A stretch of DNA of 64,000 nt, taken from contig OY757021.1 of NCBI GenBank assembly GCA_963580285.1, positions 92,801,221 through 92,865,220 of the forward strand. Direction: 5' to 3'. The position numbers were made by a program, and so were the translations under genes. Below, piece after piece: positions 33,055 through 42,911 of the stretch (position 1 is the first letter of the stretch; every line of letters begins with the position of its first letter). This stretch comes from Lucinisca nassula. Taxonomy: Eukaryota; Mollusca; Bivalvia; Lucinida; Lucinidae. The notes below the pieces were generated by a model. The model had not been told where the DNA came from. It worked only from the letters and a program-made list of their open reading frames with translations, and ran no database searches.

Positions 33055-33907
33055 CTTCGGAGCTTACCAACATTCAACCCACGTCCTCAAGCTAGACACT
33101 TTATCTGAATGGAAATATGACCCAGAATGAGACATGGGTCCATCGCTTTGATCCCGAGCCAAAAAGTGCAGAGGAAACAGTGGGAGTAGCAAGGCTCCCC
33201 TCGCCTGATGTACACAGCATCTGCTCAACAAATGTTTTGAAGAGGGTATGACGCCAGAAATATGGTAAAGGGGAATAATTCAACCATTCCAAAATCATCA
33301 ACGATGGACTCGAGTGACGCTTTAAGCTATCATGGAACTAAGTAGCACTTACACCGGTGGTTTATTCATTATTCTAGCTTGAATAAAAGACTGTCATTGT
33401 GGGACCAGCATAATAGTATTATTTTTGACAAATCAAAATGGTTTTAGGAAAGAAAGGTGTACCATAAAATAAGGTCTCAACAATAACTAATATTGTCGAA
33501 ACGAGGAAACTGAAGAAGTCAAAATTTATCGCCATTGATTTCAAGAAGGCACACGACTGTCAACAGAATTGTGTTTGTTAATCCAGGGAAATCAAAGGAT
33601 ATGCATTTTAGGTCAAAGCCAGTGTCAAAGTTGAATAAAGTTTTTAAGATAGTAGAAGATAAAGCGGCTATTAGAACTTCTCATGAGTATCCAAAACAGA
33701 GCGGCAAGATTTTTCTACTCCTAATGCGACAGGAACGGTTGAGAAAAGGTAATGTTATAAATGAGGAATATGGATATAACACGTTTTCATATTGGCCGCA
33801 AGGCGTGGAAATCGTATGTTCAAGAATTGGTGCGAAAGACTGTTTAACCAGTTTAAAAAATGTAACATAGCAAATATGTTTTAAATGAAGATACTAACAG
33901 TAAGTAA

Positions 33908-34021
33908 GCTACGGAACCCGGGAAGGGACATGAATTTTTTTTAATTAGTTTAACGCACAAGATATTATCTTGTCCGCACAACTTATAAAAAAAATCATGT
34001 CCCTTCCCGGGTTCCGTAGTC
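33908..34021. mobile_element. 114-bp palindromic MITE
   Basis: TACGGAACCCGGGAAGGGAC at the left and its exact reverse complement at the right. The centre has AAGATATTATCTTGT. A half copy occurs at 48455-48561. Confidence 0.88.
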
Positions 34022-34206
34022 AGCACCAAATTAAGGAAGAACTTAAAAAAACAAGCGATTATTTTTTTTAAGAAATTGAATAAAAATCTGTGCACAGAAA
34101 TACTGGATAGAAATAAATACGATCCCACAGAATGTTACACAATAGAGTACAGAACTAAGAATCATACTGATTGCACTTTAAAAAGGTTATACCATCGTGC
34201 CCATGT

Positions 34207-34403
34207 TTACCCTTATCCTGCTGAATATTCATTTTAGCCACACCCATCTCTGACTTTGAACCAATCAGATTACTTGGTGAAATTTATTCCTACAAATTCA
34301 TAAACTGAATGTCAAACAGTGTAGATCCGGATCAGAAATAATCTGATCTGGATCTACACTGTTTGCAAAGATAGGGGTTGTCGTGAACAGCAGGATAAGA
34401 GTT
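34207..34403. mobile_element. MITE family C with family A hairpin
   Basis: Ends ACCCTTATCCTGCTGAATATT and CAGCAGGATAAGAGTT. The hairpin AGTGTAGATCCGGATCAGAA facing ATCTGGATCTACACTG is at 34318-34363. Other copies: 37547-37759, 58108-58286, 62754-62939. Confidence 0.85.
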
Positions 34404-34911
34404 ATGTTTAGATCCGGGAAAGCTCCGCTAAGGATAGAGACTGGACGTTTTGAAAAGCTCCAGCTTCACGATAGACACTATTTTCACTGCTCAAATGCCA
34501 TGGAATCTGTGAACTTAATGAAGACTTAAGAGAGAAGTTATTCAATGCAATGCGAGTAAATGTTCCTGGATTTGACTACTTGTCTGAAACCTGCAATAAC
34601 ATATAACTTATTATAACAATAAATATGATTGTGGGCTTTAACATGTACAGACGTTTCAATAGTCTCAAATCTTAACCTGACGATTTTATCTCATAATTCT
34701 TTTAAGAGTGGTTCTGTATACTGGTTCTTAATGTATGAGGTTGGTGTGATTTGTTTTCATATTATGAATATGTGAGTTCAATGAATGAATGTATCTGTGT
34801 CTATGGTTAAGTTTATGTCCAATTTTGTGGTGCTTTTACCCGACTTTGAGGTGGAATGACATCTCAAGCCCTGCTCTCCAATGAAATCAATAGCTCCACT
34901 TTGCCTGGGCA

Positions 34912-34957
34912 GGGTCACTGATGAGGCCTTATTGGCCGAAACTAGTTAGTCTGGCCC
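34912..34957 (+). ncRNA. Type I hammerhead ribozyme, copy 1 of retrozyme A
   Basis: All core elements are visible in order: stem I strand GGGTCA, core CTGATGA, stem II GGCC with loop TTATT and GGCC, core GAA, stem III ACT with loop AGTT and AGT, cleavage base C at 34951, and the second stem I strand TGGCCC. Stem I pairs over 6 bp (one G-U), stem II over 4 bp, stem III over 3 bp. The predicted cut follows the GTC triplet, between 34951 and 34952. An open stem I with a very short stem III is the type I form known from metazoan retrozymes and Penelope-like elements. Activity is inferred from structure only. Confidence 0.88.
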
Positions 34958-35172
34958 AGAAAACATCTACACTCCATATTTTTCAGTTCTGTGGTGTATT
35001 CCTTGCTTCCAAAGGATAGCCCTGTTATAAAACATATTTAACTTCACTACAGCTGGTGTGTGGGAATTTGTGGCGGCGGTAAAACGTCTCTCTGCCCTAC
35101 ATCATAGTGTAGATTATATTTTCTTGTCCTTTGGAATCATTGATTCCATTGTGGAATTTTGAAAATATCTGA

Positions 35173-35218
35173 GGGTCACTGATGAGGCCTTATTGGCCGA
35201 AACTAGCTAGTCTGGCCC
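35173..35218 (+). ncRNA. Type I hammerhead ribozyme, copy 2 of retrozyme A
   Basis: This starts about 261 bp downstream of the first ribozyme, in the second tandem unit. It has the same 6-bp stem I, the CTGATGA core, the GGCC/GGCC stem II and the GAA core, with a stem III loop of AGCT instead of AGTT. The only difference is in a loop, where it does not break pairing. The GTC cleavage triplet is intact. Confidence 0.88.
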
Positions 35219-35409
35219 AGAAAACATGTACACTCCATATTTTTCAGTTCTGTGGTGTATTCCTTGATTCCAAAGGATAACCCTTTTATAGAACATATTA
35301 GACTCTCTAAGCGGTTTACAAGTACTCGTGTGCGGTCGGTTTCAGCTCTAGGTGGAAGCACCATGCAGCCCAATCTATTTCTCCAAGCCCCGATGGGTGG
35401 GGGCCCAAA

Positions 35410-35653
35410 TATTACTGTGTATCTTTGAATAATAATAAAAACAATGCATAGGCTAACTAATGTTATGTAACATATACTAGGATATACTAGCACCATGCGT
35501 AGATTACCTGGTTAGTTTTTTATGGCATTGTTTTAATATTTCACGGAAAAATATCTATTTTTCAGATGCAGGCATGCATTGCAGGTGCAGGAGAACAGAC
35601 TTGTATATCATTGTCTTCACTGCTGAGTCACTGAAATACACTGCTTGAATATA
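35410..35653. other. Intron 2 sequence, nothing recognised
   Basis: No open, splice-bounded frame that could fill the phase gap between exons 2 and 3 was found here. Confidence 0.45.
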
Positions 35654-36537
35654 GGGCGCCATTTTACTATTTATTCCCTATTTATAGAAATCCAAAATTC
35701 GAATTATGGATATCCATAATTATTTATGAATACCAATAATTATTTATGGCTATCCATAATTCGAATTATTGATATACATCATAGGAAATATGTATATCCA
35801 TAAATCGATCTGAAATATGGATATCCATAAATCGATCTGAATTATTGATATCCATAAATCGAATTATAGATGTCCATTATTCGATTTATGGATATCTATA
35901 ATTCGAATTATGGATATCCATTATTCGACTGATTTATGGATATCATTAATTCGAATTGTGGATGTACATAAATCTTATTATTGACATACCATAATTAGAT
36001 ATACAGATATCATTAATTCAGATCGATTAAAGGATATCCATTATTGGAAATATGGATATTATTAATTCGAATTATTGATATCCATAATTCTGTCCATTTC
36101 GATTTATAGATATCCATAATTTGTCTTTGAAAATAAATACAATAAATAATGACTGAAACCAAAGGCTTTTGCGTGGAATTGACGGATATCCATAATTCTA
36201 AATATGGATATCATTAATTCAGCCCGATTTATAGATATCCATAATTCGATTTATGGATATCCATAAATCAGCGAAATAGTTGATATCCATATTTTGATTT
36301 ATTGATATCCACAATTGGAATAATTCGAATTATGGATATCCATAAATCGATCTGAATTAATGTTAACAATAAATCGAATTATGGATATCCATAATTCGAT
36401 TTATGGATATATATAAATCTAATTATTGATGTCCATTATTCGGCTTGATTTACTGATATCCGTAATTTGAATTATGGATATCTATAAATCGAATTATGGA
36501 TATATATAAATATGGATTAAATAGTAAAATGGCACCC
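35654..36537. mobile_element. Foldback element made of palindromic satellite
   Basis: Ends GGGCGCCATTTTACTATTTA (left) and GGGTGCCATTTTACTATTTA (right, inverted), with TA on each side. The whole interior is an irregular array of variants of AATTATGGATATCCATAATT, itself a perfect palindrome, joined by TCGA-type spacers. No ORF. It lies in intron 2 and stops at the edge of the possible extended exon 2. Confidence 0.9.
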
Positions 36538-36598
36538 TACACTTGAATACATACTGCGGTGTTCCGCAAACATATTTGCAGTCAATGCCATATCTTAC

Positions 36599-36666
36599 CT
36601 TGTTCTTATTTTCCTTAGAAAACATGACTTGACATCTTATGCAAGTTGACTCTCCGCGACATTTAC
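36599..36666 (-). CDS. Exon 2: short Cys-rich segment, donor uncertain
   Basis: After the acceptor GCATGCTAG the exon reads GT plus 22 codons: K-C-R-G-E-S-T-C-I-R-C-Q, then a Lys/Asn-rich end. It stops at a consensus donor, AAG|GTAAGA, in phase 0. That conflicts with the next recognised exon (28246-28307), which is open only in phase 1. Either an exon between them was missed, or the reading continues to 36541 and uses the weaker donor AAGT|GTAGGG. The longer form (126 bp, phase 1 to 1) adds DCKYVCGTPQYVFK, brings the segment's Cys to five and makes all seven exons phase-compatible. The weak donor sits exactly at the boundary of the foldback element at 35654-36537. I know no named domain with this Cys pattern. 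Confidence 0.6.
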
Positions 36667-36821
36667 CTAGCATGCAAAGCGTTTAGAGCATTTTTGCTTT
36701 TAGTTATTTCGACACCCAGTGTCCTCTAATAATTAAGAGATTACTTTTTGGACTGTTCAGAAAAAAAAAGTATATCAAAACAGGTTTTGTCTTTTCATAA
36801 AATCATTGCGTGCTATACAAA

Positions 36822-36880
36822 ATTTATTGAAAGAAAGAAAAAAAGAAAGAAAGAAAGAAAGATGGATGGATGGATGGAAC
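36822..36880 (+). repeat. GAAA and GATG microsatellites in intron 1
   Basis: AAAGAAAGAAAGAAAGAAAG followed by GATGGATGGATGGATGG, right behind the exon 1 donor. Confidence 0.9.
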
Positions 36881-36887
36881 GACTTAC

Positions 36888-36978
36888 CATTTTCTTTTTC
36901 GGTGGTTCTACAATTGGAATGTGAAATAAAAACTAAGAACACGTTAACAATGCACATTTGCACTGCAGTTAACTCCAT
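36888..36978 (-). CDS. Exon 1 of secreted matrix-like gene: signal peptide
   Basis: The ATG at 36978 opens 30 codons plus one base. They encode a short polar start, a hydrophobic core (CIVNVFLVFIS) and a polar end (HSNCRTTEKEN), the layout of a cleavable signal peptide, so the product should enter the secretory pathway. The exon closes at a strong donor, G|GTAAGTC, in phase 1, which fits the phase-1 start of the Cys-rich exon 220 bp downstream. Just past the donor the intron holds GATG and GAAA microsatellites (about 36830-36880). The sequence upstream of the ATG is AT-rich, and a palindromic MITE begins only 62 bp away at 37040. The start is inferred from the signal peptide; no promoter motif was recognised and untranslated exons further upstream cannot be excluded. 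Confidence 0.72.
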
Positions 36979-37039
36979 TTTTTCTCTTTTTTCTGGAATA
37001 TATGTTTGTTTAAATATAACACAAATATTAATTAATCTT

Positions 37040-37266
37040 TATACACCACAACCTCTTTGTAACACTACTAATGGGGTCCAAAGCAGAAACCGTATTAGTT
37101 AAACAACCGTGTTATATCCAAACAAAAATGTATAGATTATATAGAAAAATGACCATTTATGGTCATTTTTCTATATAATCTATACATATTGGGATCCATC
37201 CTGAAACCGTGTTATAGCCATAACCGTGCTATAACGAACCGCGTTATAACGAGGTCGTGGTGTATA
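37040..37266. mobile_element. Promoter-proximal MITE with 28-bp perfect hairpin
   Basis: Ends TATACACCACAACCTCTTTG and, inverted, TATACACCACGACCTCGTTA. Inside, 37128-37155 pairs perfectly with 37160-37187 around a 4-base loop. It starts 62 bp upstream of the exon 1 ATG. Confidence 0.85.
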
Positions 37267-37546
37267 ATTCAATACCACACAGAAATTCAGAATACTTTCG
37301 TAATCCACGTGAAGCTTTTCTTATTTCTGTTTTATTATATTATCATGGTTAAGACTGCTTTTAAATCAATAGAAGACTATTGCGCAGCTATGAAAGTGGT
37401 TGAACTCGACTGTTTTTATTTACTTTTGGTTTACGCCCAACTTGTGAGTTCTAAGTTCAATGCCTAGAACAGCTGTCTCCTATTTCTCAAGAGAACGTGT
37501 AATATTGCCTTCAAATTGATATAAGCCTGTGCCAGCAAAATGATAT

Positions 37547-37759
37547 TTAACCCTTATCCTGTTGTTCCCGACAACCCCTATCTTTGCAAACAGTGTAGAT
37601 CCAGATCAGATGGCTTCTGAAGCCATCTGATCTCTGATCAGGATCTACACTGTCATTCAGTTTGTGAATTTGAAGGAAAATATTACATCATGTAATCTGA
37701 CTGGCTGATGGTCAGGAAGGGGAGTGGCTAATTTAAATATTCAGCAGGGAAAGGGTTAA
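37547..37759. mobile_element. MITE family C, near complete
   Basis: TTAACCCTTATCCTGTTGTT to GCAGGGAAAGGGTTAA; hairpin GTGTAGATCCAGATCAGATG with AGCCATCTGATC. Confidence 0.85.
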
Positions 37760-37904
37760 GCAGATACGGCTCGGTTACTTTGAAACAATGCAGAAGGAAA
37801 CCGTGCTTGAACTCGGCCAAACTTTAGTCATCGATTATCAGCTTATGGAAATGATCGATGATCGACTGCACATCGATATCCATGAAAATGCTAGAAATCT
37901 CTTC

Positions 37905-38015
37905 AAATAATAATAATAACAGTAATAATAATAATAATAATATCACCACCGGCGGTGATAAAATTAGAATGCCCGAGCATTCTCAATTGGCTTCTTTTGC
38001 AGGGATGAATGTCAC
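37905..38015 (+). mobile_element. AAT microsatellite and SINE-4 body fragment
   Basis: (AAT)n at 37908-37942, then GGCGGTGATAAAATTAGAATGC and CTTCTTTTGCAGGGATGAAT, which match the body of SINE-4. Confidence 0.65.
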
Positions 38016-38124
38016 AAAGTGCACCGTAGTTAACTCCAGTCCCTGCTGGTACAGGAAGGATCATCCCCTGTGCAGGCCGTAATTACATGATTACTGTGTA
38101 GGTTTTCATCCTGCAAATCGAGCT

Positions 38125-38628
38125 CCGCCCATCGGGGCTTGGAGAAATAGATTGGGCTGCATGGTGCTTCAACGCAGTGCTGAAACTTACCGCACGAGTA
38201 CTGGTAAACCGCTTAGAAGGGCTAATCCTGCCTAGGCAAAGTGTTTGACCCAAGGTTTAACGTCCCCATCAACACTGTAAAGGTTATTTTGGAGACTTTG
38301 CTTCCAATTTTGTGAGACTTTTACTCGACATTGAGATGAAACAACATCTCAATCCCTGCCGACCAATGAAACCAATAGGGTTTATAAGCATGGACGGTCC
38401 GACTCGCACCGCTTTGCCTGGGCAGGCTTAGATACTGTAAGCGGTTTACCAGTACCCGTGTGCGGGTCGGTTTCAGCTCTGCGTGAAAGCATCATGCAAC
38501 CCATCTATTTCTTCAAGCCCCGATGGGCGGGGGCCGAGGCAAAGTGGTGCGAATCAGACCGTCCATGCATATAAACCTTATTGGTTTCATTGGGCGGCAG
38601 GTCTTACGATGTCATTTCATCTCAATAT

Positions 38629-38632
<4 letters not shown>
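38125..38632 (+). mobile_element. SINE-1 split by another SINE-1
   Basis: The 5' part is 38125-38243 and resumes at 38537-38632. The copy ends where the GATA array begins, at ATCTCAATATCGATAG, so the microsatellite replaces the SINE's 3' end. Confidence 0.88.
38244..38536 (-). mobile_element. SINE-1, full length with 10-bp duplication
   Basis: 293 bp in reverse orientation, flanked by AGGCAAAGTG at 38234-38243 and 38537-38546. It sets the family ends: CGGCCCCCGCCCATCGGGGC at the 5' end and GACGTTAAACCTTGGGTCAAA at the 3' end. Confidence 0.93.
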
Positions 38633-39139
<507 letters not shown>

Positions 39140-39204
39140 CTGAGCGCATTTGGTTTATTTGGTAAGTTTGATCACGAATCTTACGTTCAAAGTACAATAC
39201 GCTT

Positions 39205-39545
39205 CTTTTGTGAAAACGCACCTATATAATTTTGACCCCCGTAAACCCCAAACTGGGGTTAACAGGTTAAACCCCAAAGTGGGGTTAACAGGTTATACAT
39301 TATTTATTTTTCTCATTTCTGTTCGAAAACATAGATTGTGACTACTTGTTCGAACCGCCTCTTGTTTGAACTGCCTCGGATAGGCGGTTACTTGTTAGAA
39401 CCACCTCGGCGAGGTGGTTCTTACGAGTACCCACAATCTTTGTTTCAGTTTAGCATAAGTATGTAAAATATCAGAATTTTATGTCTGAAAATTTTCATTT
39501 TTGGTGGTAAAATTTTCAATATATTTGAATAGGCGTATTTTCATA
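39205..39545. mobile_element. MITE family B, full length
   Basis: AACGCACCTATATAATTTTG at the left and TATTTGAATAGGCGTATTTTC at the right. The centre has the hairpin plus an extra partial repeat (39330-39445), and CCAAAGTGGGGTTAACAGGTT is duplicated nearby. Confidence 0.85.
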
Positions 39546-39549
39546 ATGC

Positions 39550-40740
39550 ATTTGACTCTTCTTTATCTCAGACAACTGCTTAAGTTTTTTGTCCACGCTT
39601 CAACGTTGTTTTTGTCTCAAACTATCGTTATTTCAAGCAAGAAAATCGGGTCCCTTGGAGTTTAAGATAACGAGGGACAACTGTGTATGCGTTGAAGAAG
39701 ACTGCGATGTCAGTGTTATCGCGCAGGCTCGTCTGTATCATAGCTCTATTTGGAAAAAGCGTGACCTAAGGGGTTTTAAATAAACCTTGTCACACAAAGC
39801 GTCATCAGACCAACCCAAGGGTCTTTTCATCTTGCACGTGACGTTTAAGCAACGTAGCATCAACGTCAGTGCAACGTCATGGCCGCTGCATCGACATTTA
39901 TACGACGTTACTTGCATGTTTTAATGTGTCGGTTCGCGTTTTAATTTGAGCGGAAGCACAACATTTCATACAATTAACAAGTGCGCCCAGCGAAGACTCA
40001 GATCAGCCTGCGCTCTCAGGATTGCTAATGGCTCAATGCGCCTTCATGCAGCAAGAGAAGTCTCTGGTCAGACTATATGTATGCGTAGGCCGATCTGATT
40101 CTTCGCTGGACGCACATGTAAATTGCAGGAAATGCTGTGCCCCGGCTTATTTGTGTGGCACAAGAAATTCAATGAAATGCACGGGATGTATTGTCGCACT
40201 GTGCGGTTAAAACGAGGAACCAAACGTGCAACTCCCTGGACTAATTCAGCAGATTCAAATTGTTAATATTTTTTTCCGATTTTATCCCAGATTACAGTAC
40301 TTGACATCTCATGCACAGAACACAATTTACGTGGAAACAATTTGCATGAAATGTCAAAGCCTGTTCTCAGTGAAAAATAAGAAAATATTTCAAAAAGCCG
40401 TCTGCTGAAAAAACAACAACAATAACAACAAGAAATGGCATGCAGAGCATTAAGCCTCTGCTATTTTCCACACCGTGGCTTTATGATATCATAACATATC
40501 ATAAGCACTCTCGCTGCGGCATATCAGTTATGCTAAAGACATTCCAAAGATTATTTGATTACGGGGAAGCGTTTAATATGATTTCCGAAGAATCTGCCAA
40601 ATATTGTCATGAAAAAAGTATCGGAATCTACAGGTGAATTTCAAAATGAAATGCTCAAAACCGTTGTTGTTGCTTCTTGTCTGTTTGTTTTGTAGTTACG
40701 GCACAGTTAACACTATTAAGGTTATTCTTCTCATACTGAC
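39550..40740. other. Upstream region; possible degenerate paralogue of exon 2
   Basis: Mostly unrecognised. A plus-strand frame at about 40333-40386 (VETICMKCQSLFSVKNKK) aligns codon by codon with exon 2 (GESTCIRCQVMFSKENKN), 9 of 18 residues alike, but no donor follows. At 40120-40205 another plus frame is Cys-rich (CCAPAYLCGTRN...KCTGC). Confidence 0.35.
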
Positions 40741-40746
40741 CAGTGG

Positions 40747-40976
40747 TTAACCCATTTAGTACCAGAAACCCCAAAACGGGTACCCTGGCAAATAGTGCAG
40801 GCCCAGATCAGACGCCGCAGAATGCGGCGACTGATTAGGGCCTCCACTGTTTGCTGAAAGTTCAGTCATTTTCCAAATAAATTTTGATGAAAATGCAACA
40901 TGACACCCCTAAATTTTGTAATGAACTCCTGCTATATATAAGGAGGAAGATTCCGTTTGGTACAAAAAGGGTTAAT
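40747..40976 (+). mobile_element. MITE family D, full length
   Basis: TTAACCCATTTAGTACCAGA to GTTTGGTACAAAAAGGGTTAA. The hairpin is at 40788-40854. Confidence 0.88.
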
Positions 40977-41284
40977 ATTTACTTCCTTCTCCAGTAGCGT
41001 GGCCATAGACATGCCCGGTCAGTGTTTCAGCTAGGTCAGGTCAGGATTTGAAATCGGGGCGCCCCATCTCTGGATTTACAATCGCATTGCAGCTCGCTAA
41101 ACGTAACGCCTTGGTTTATTCCGGAGGCTTGGTGACTTGACAGTTTCGCGATTAACAGACAGACGATATCTACTGCCACATTTCCCGCTTGTCCGAGCCG
41201 TTCGCTCTCAGGCAGAGAATGTGATCCCATGTTCACCGCCAAGAATAAAAAATAACAACTTTGTTCTATTGCAAAGCTTCTTCA

Positions 41285-41400
41285 GGACATTTTAGCTCAC
41301 CTGTCACGTAGTGACAAGGTGAGCTTTTGTGATCACTTTTCGTCAGTCGCCCGCCGTCAGTGCGTGCGTGCGTGCGTGCGTGCGTAAGTAACAATTTCTT
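41285..41400 (+). repeat. AGCTCACC palindrome and TGCG microsatellite
   Basis: TTTTAGCTCACCTGTCACGTAGTGACAAGGTGAGCTTTTGTGATC forms a hairpin whose form is common in bivalve genomes, followed by (TGCG)n at 41361-41384. It leads into minisatellite M3. Confidence 0.8.
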
Positions 41401-41559
41401 CAAACGACATCTCCTCCTAAACCACTGATCGGATTTTAACCAAACTTCAAAGTAATGATCCTTAGGTGGTACCCTTTCAAAGTTGTTCAAATGGTTCCGG
41501 TCTGTTGCACATCTAGGTCACAGTAGCCAAAGTTAGATTCTTTTTTCACTGAAAACTTA

Positions 41560-42430
41560 AAAAAATCTTCTTCTCAGAAACCACAACGCCCAGGCCTTGG
41601 TTTTTTGGTATGAAGCTTTATCTAGTGGTACTCTACCAAGATTGTTCAAATTATAGCACTGGAGCCAAAAATGTCCCCACACGGGGCCCACAAGTTTTAT
41701 ATAGGCTTATATAGGGAAAAACCTTTAAAATTCTTCTTAACTGAAACCAAAAGGCCCAGGTGTTTGATATGTGTTATGAAGTTGTATCTAGTGGACCTCT
41801 ACCAAGGTTGTTCAAATTATAGCCCTGGGGGCCAAAAATGTCCCCACGACTGGGCCCACCGGATTTACATAGACTTATATAGGGAAAACCTTTAAATATA
41901 TTCTCGCCGGAAACAAGAAGGCGCAGGTCTTTGATATTTGGTATGAAGTTTCATCTGGTGGACCTCTACTATGATTGTTCATATTATAGCCCTTGGGCCA
42001 AAACTGGCCCCACCCCGGGGCCCACTGGTTTTACATAGACTGTTTAGGAAACCCTTTAAAATCTCGTTTGAAACCGCAAGGCCAAGGTCATTTGATGTTT
42101 GGTATTCAGCGTCATCTAGCCGACCTCTACCAAGATTGTTCAAATTAAAACCCTGTGATCAAAAATGACCCCACCCCGGGTCCCACTGGTTTTACTTTGA
42201 CTTATGTAGGGAAAAGTTCTTGTCAGAAACCAAAAGGCCCAGGTCTTTGATATTTGATATGAAGCTTCATCTGGTGAACATCTACTTTGAAGGTTCAAAT
42301 TACAGCCCTGGGGTCAAAGGTGACCCCACCCCAGGGCCCACGGTTTTACATAGACTTATTTATGGAAAACCTTTAAAAATCTTCTCTGAAACCACGAGAC
42401 CCAGGTCTTTCATCGCCGTTGGTTTATACA
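41560..42430 (+). repeat. Minisatellite M3, about 160-170-bp units
   Basis: At least five diverged units containing GAAACCAAAAGGCCCAGGTC, TTTGATATTTGGTATGAAGC, TGGACCTCTACCAAGATTGT and CCCCACCCCGGGGCCCACTG. Open frames here are short and unit-derived. Confidence 0.88.
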
Positions 42431-42911
42431 ATATTTTATTTCTTTCAAACTCTTATACACTACATAAATATAATTCAGGAGCTGATGGTAAGAGATGCTC
42501 CTTTAAATGCCATGTATGTTATAGTCCTTGTGACAGATGGCTAAGTGGACGGCATACAGGCATGGCAAGTTAAATATATTTTCAATATTTAAGAATATAA
42601 CAAATCATACAACATGTGAGGTGTTCAATGAAACGCTAACCGATTTCCGGACGGTGAAGTACAGAAATAAATGTCGCTGCATCCTGAGTTGGTATACATA
42701 ACGTGGTTGAATCTGCCAGATTTAACAATATAATATTGTAAAAACTTGTAAAAGGTGCGCTTGGTTTTGCTGTAATGTTGCATTTTGCCTGTCGTAAAGT
42801 AAGTCTCCTGCAAATCATTCGGTAGGTAAAGTAACCTGGTTTGGTATACTTTGGGGACTTGAAGAAAATGTGAGTGGGGCTTCCATAGCTTCCATAGTCA
42901 CAAGAGGGGCT

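Larger units (their letters stand above)
33090..34620 (+). pseudogene. CR1-like LINE ORF2 relic
   Basis: Recognisable reverse-transcriptase pieces run in order on the plus strand: VKGNNSTIPKSSTMDSSDALSYHG, DKSKWF, FIAIDFKKAHD, VNPGKSKDMHFRSK, then LRIETGRFEKLQLHDRHYFHCSN and LREKLFNAMRVNVPGFDYLS. They match a non-LTR reverse transcriptase and its C-terminal CxC-like region. The section with the catalytic FADD box is deleted. Stops, a 114-bp MITE (33908-34021) and a MITE C (34207-34403) interrupt it. Confidence 0.8.
34912..35302 (+). mobile_element. Retrozyme-like insertion A (1.5 tandem units)
   Basis: A unit of about 261 bp starting with a hammerhead ribozyme is followed by a second unit cut after about 130 bp. 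Unit 1 holds CTACAGCTGGTGTGTGGG, GTGGCGGCGGTAAAACGTCT and a T-rich end; no ORF is present. The insertion lies inside a minus-oriented SINE-1: the left SINE part stops at CTGGGCAGG (34912) and the right part resumes within a few bases of the corresponding site near 35303. Tandem units with hammerheads and no coding capacity match the retrozyme definition. Which reverse transcriptase moves it cannot be seen. Confidence 0.8.
34805..35408 (-). mobile_element. SINE-1 split by retrozyme A
   Basis: The 3' half is 34805-34912 and the 5' half 35303-35408 (reverse: CCGATGGGTGGGGGCC at the outer end). Joined, the halves lack only a base or two relative to the family. Confidence 0.82.
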
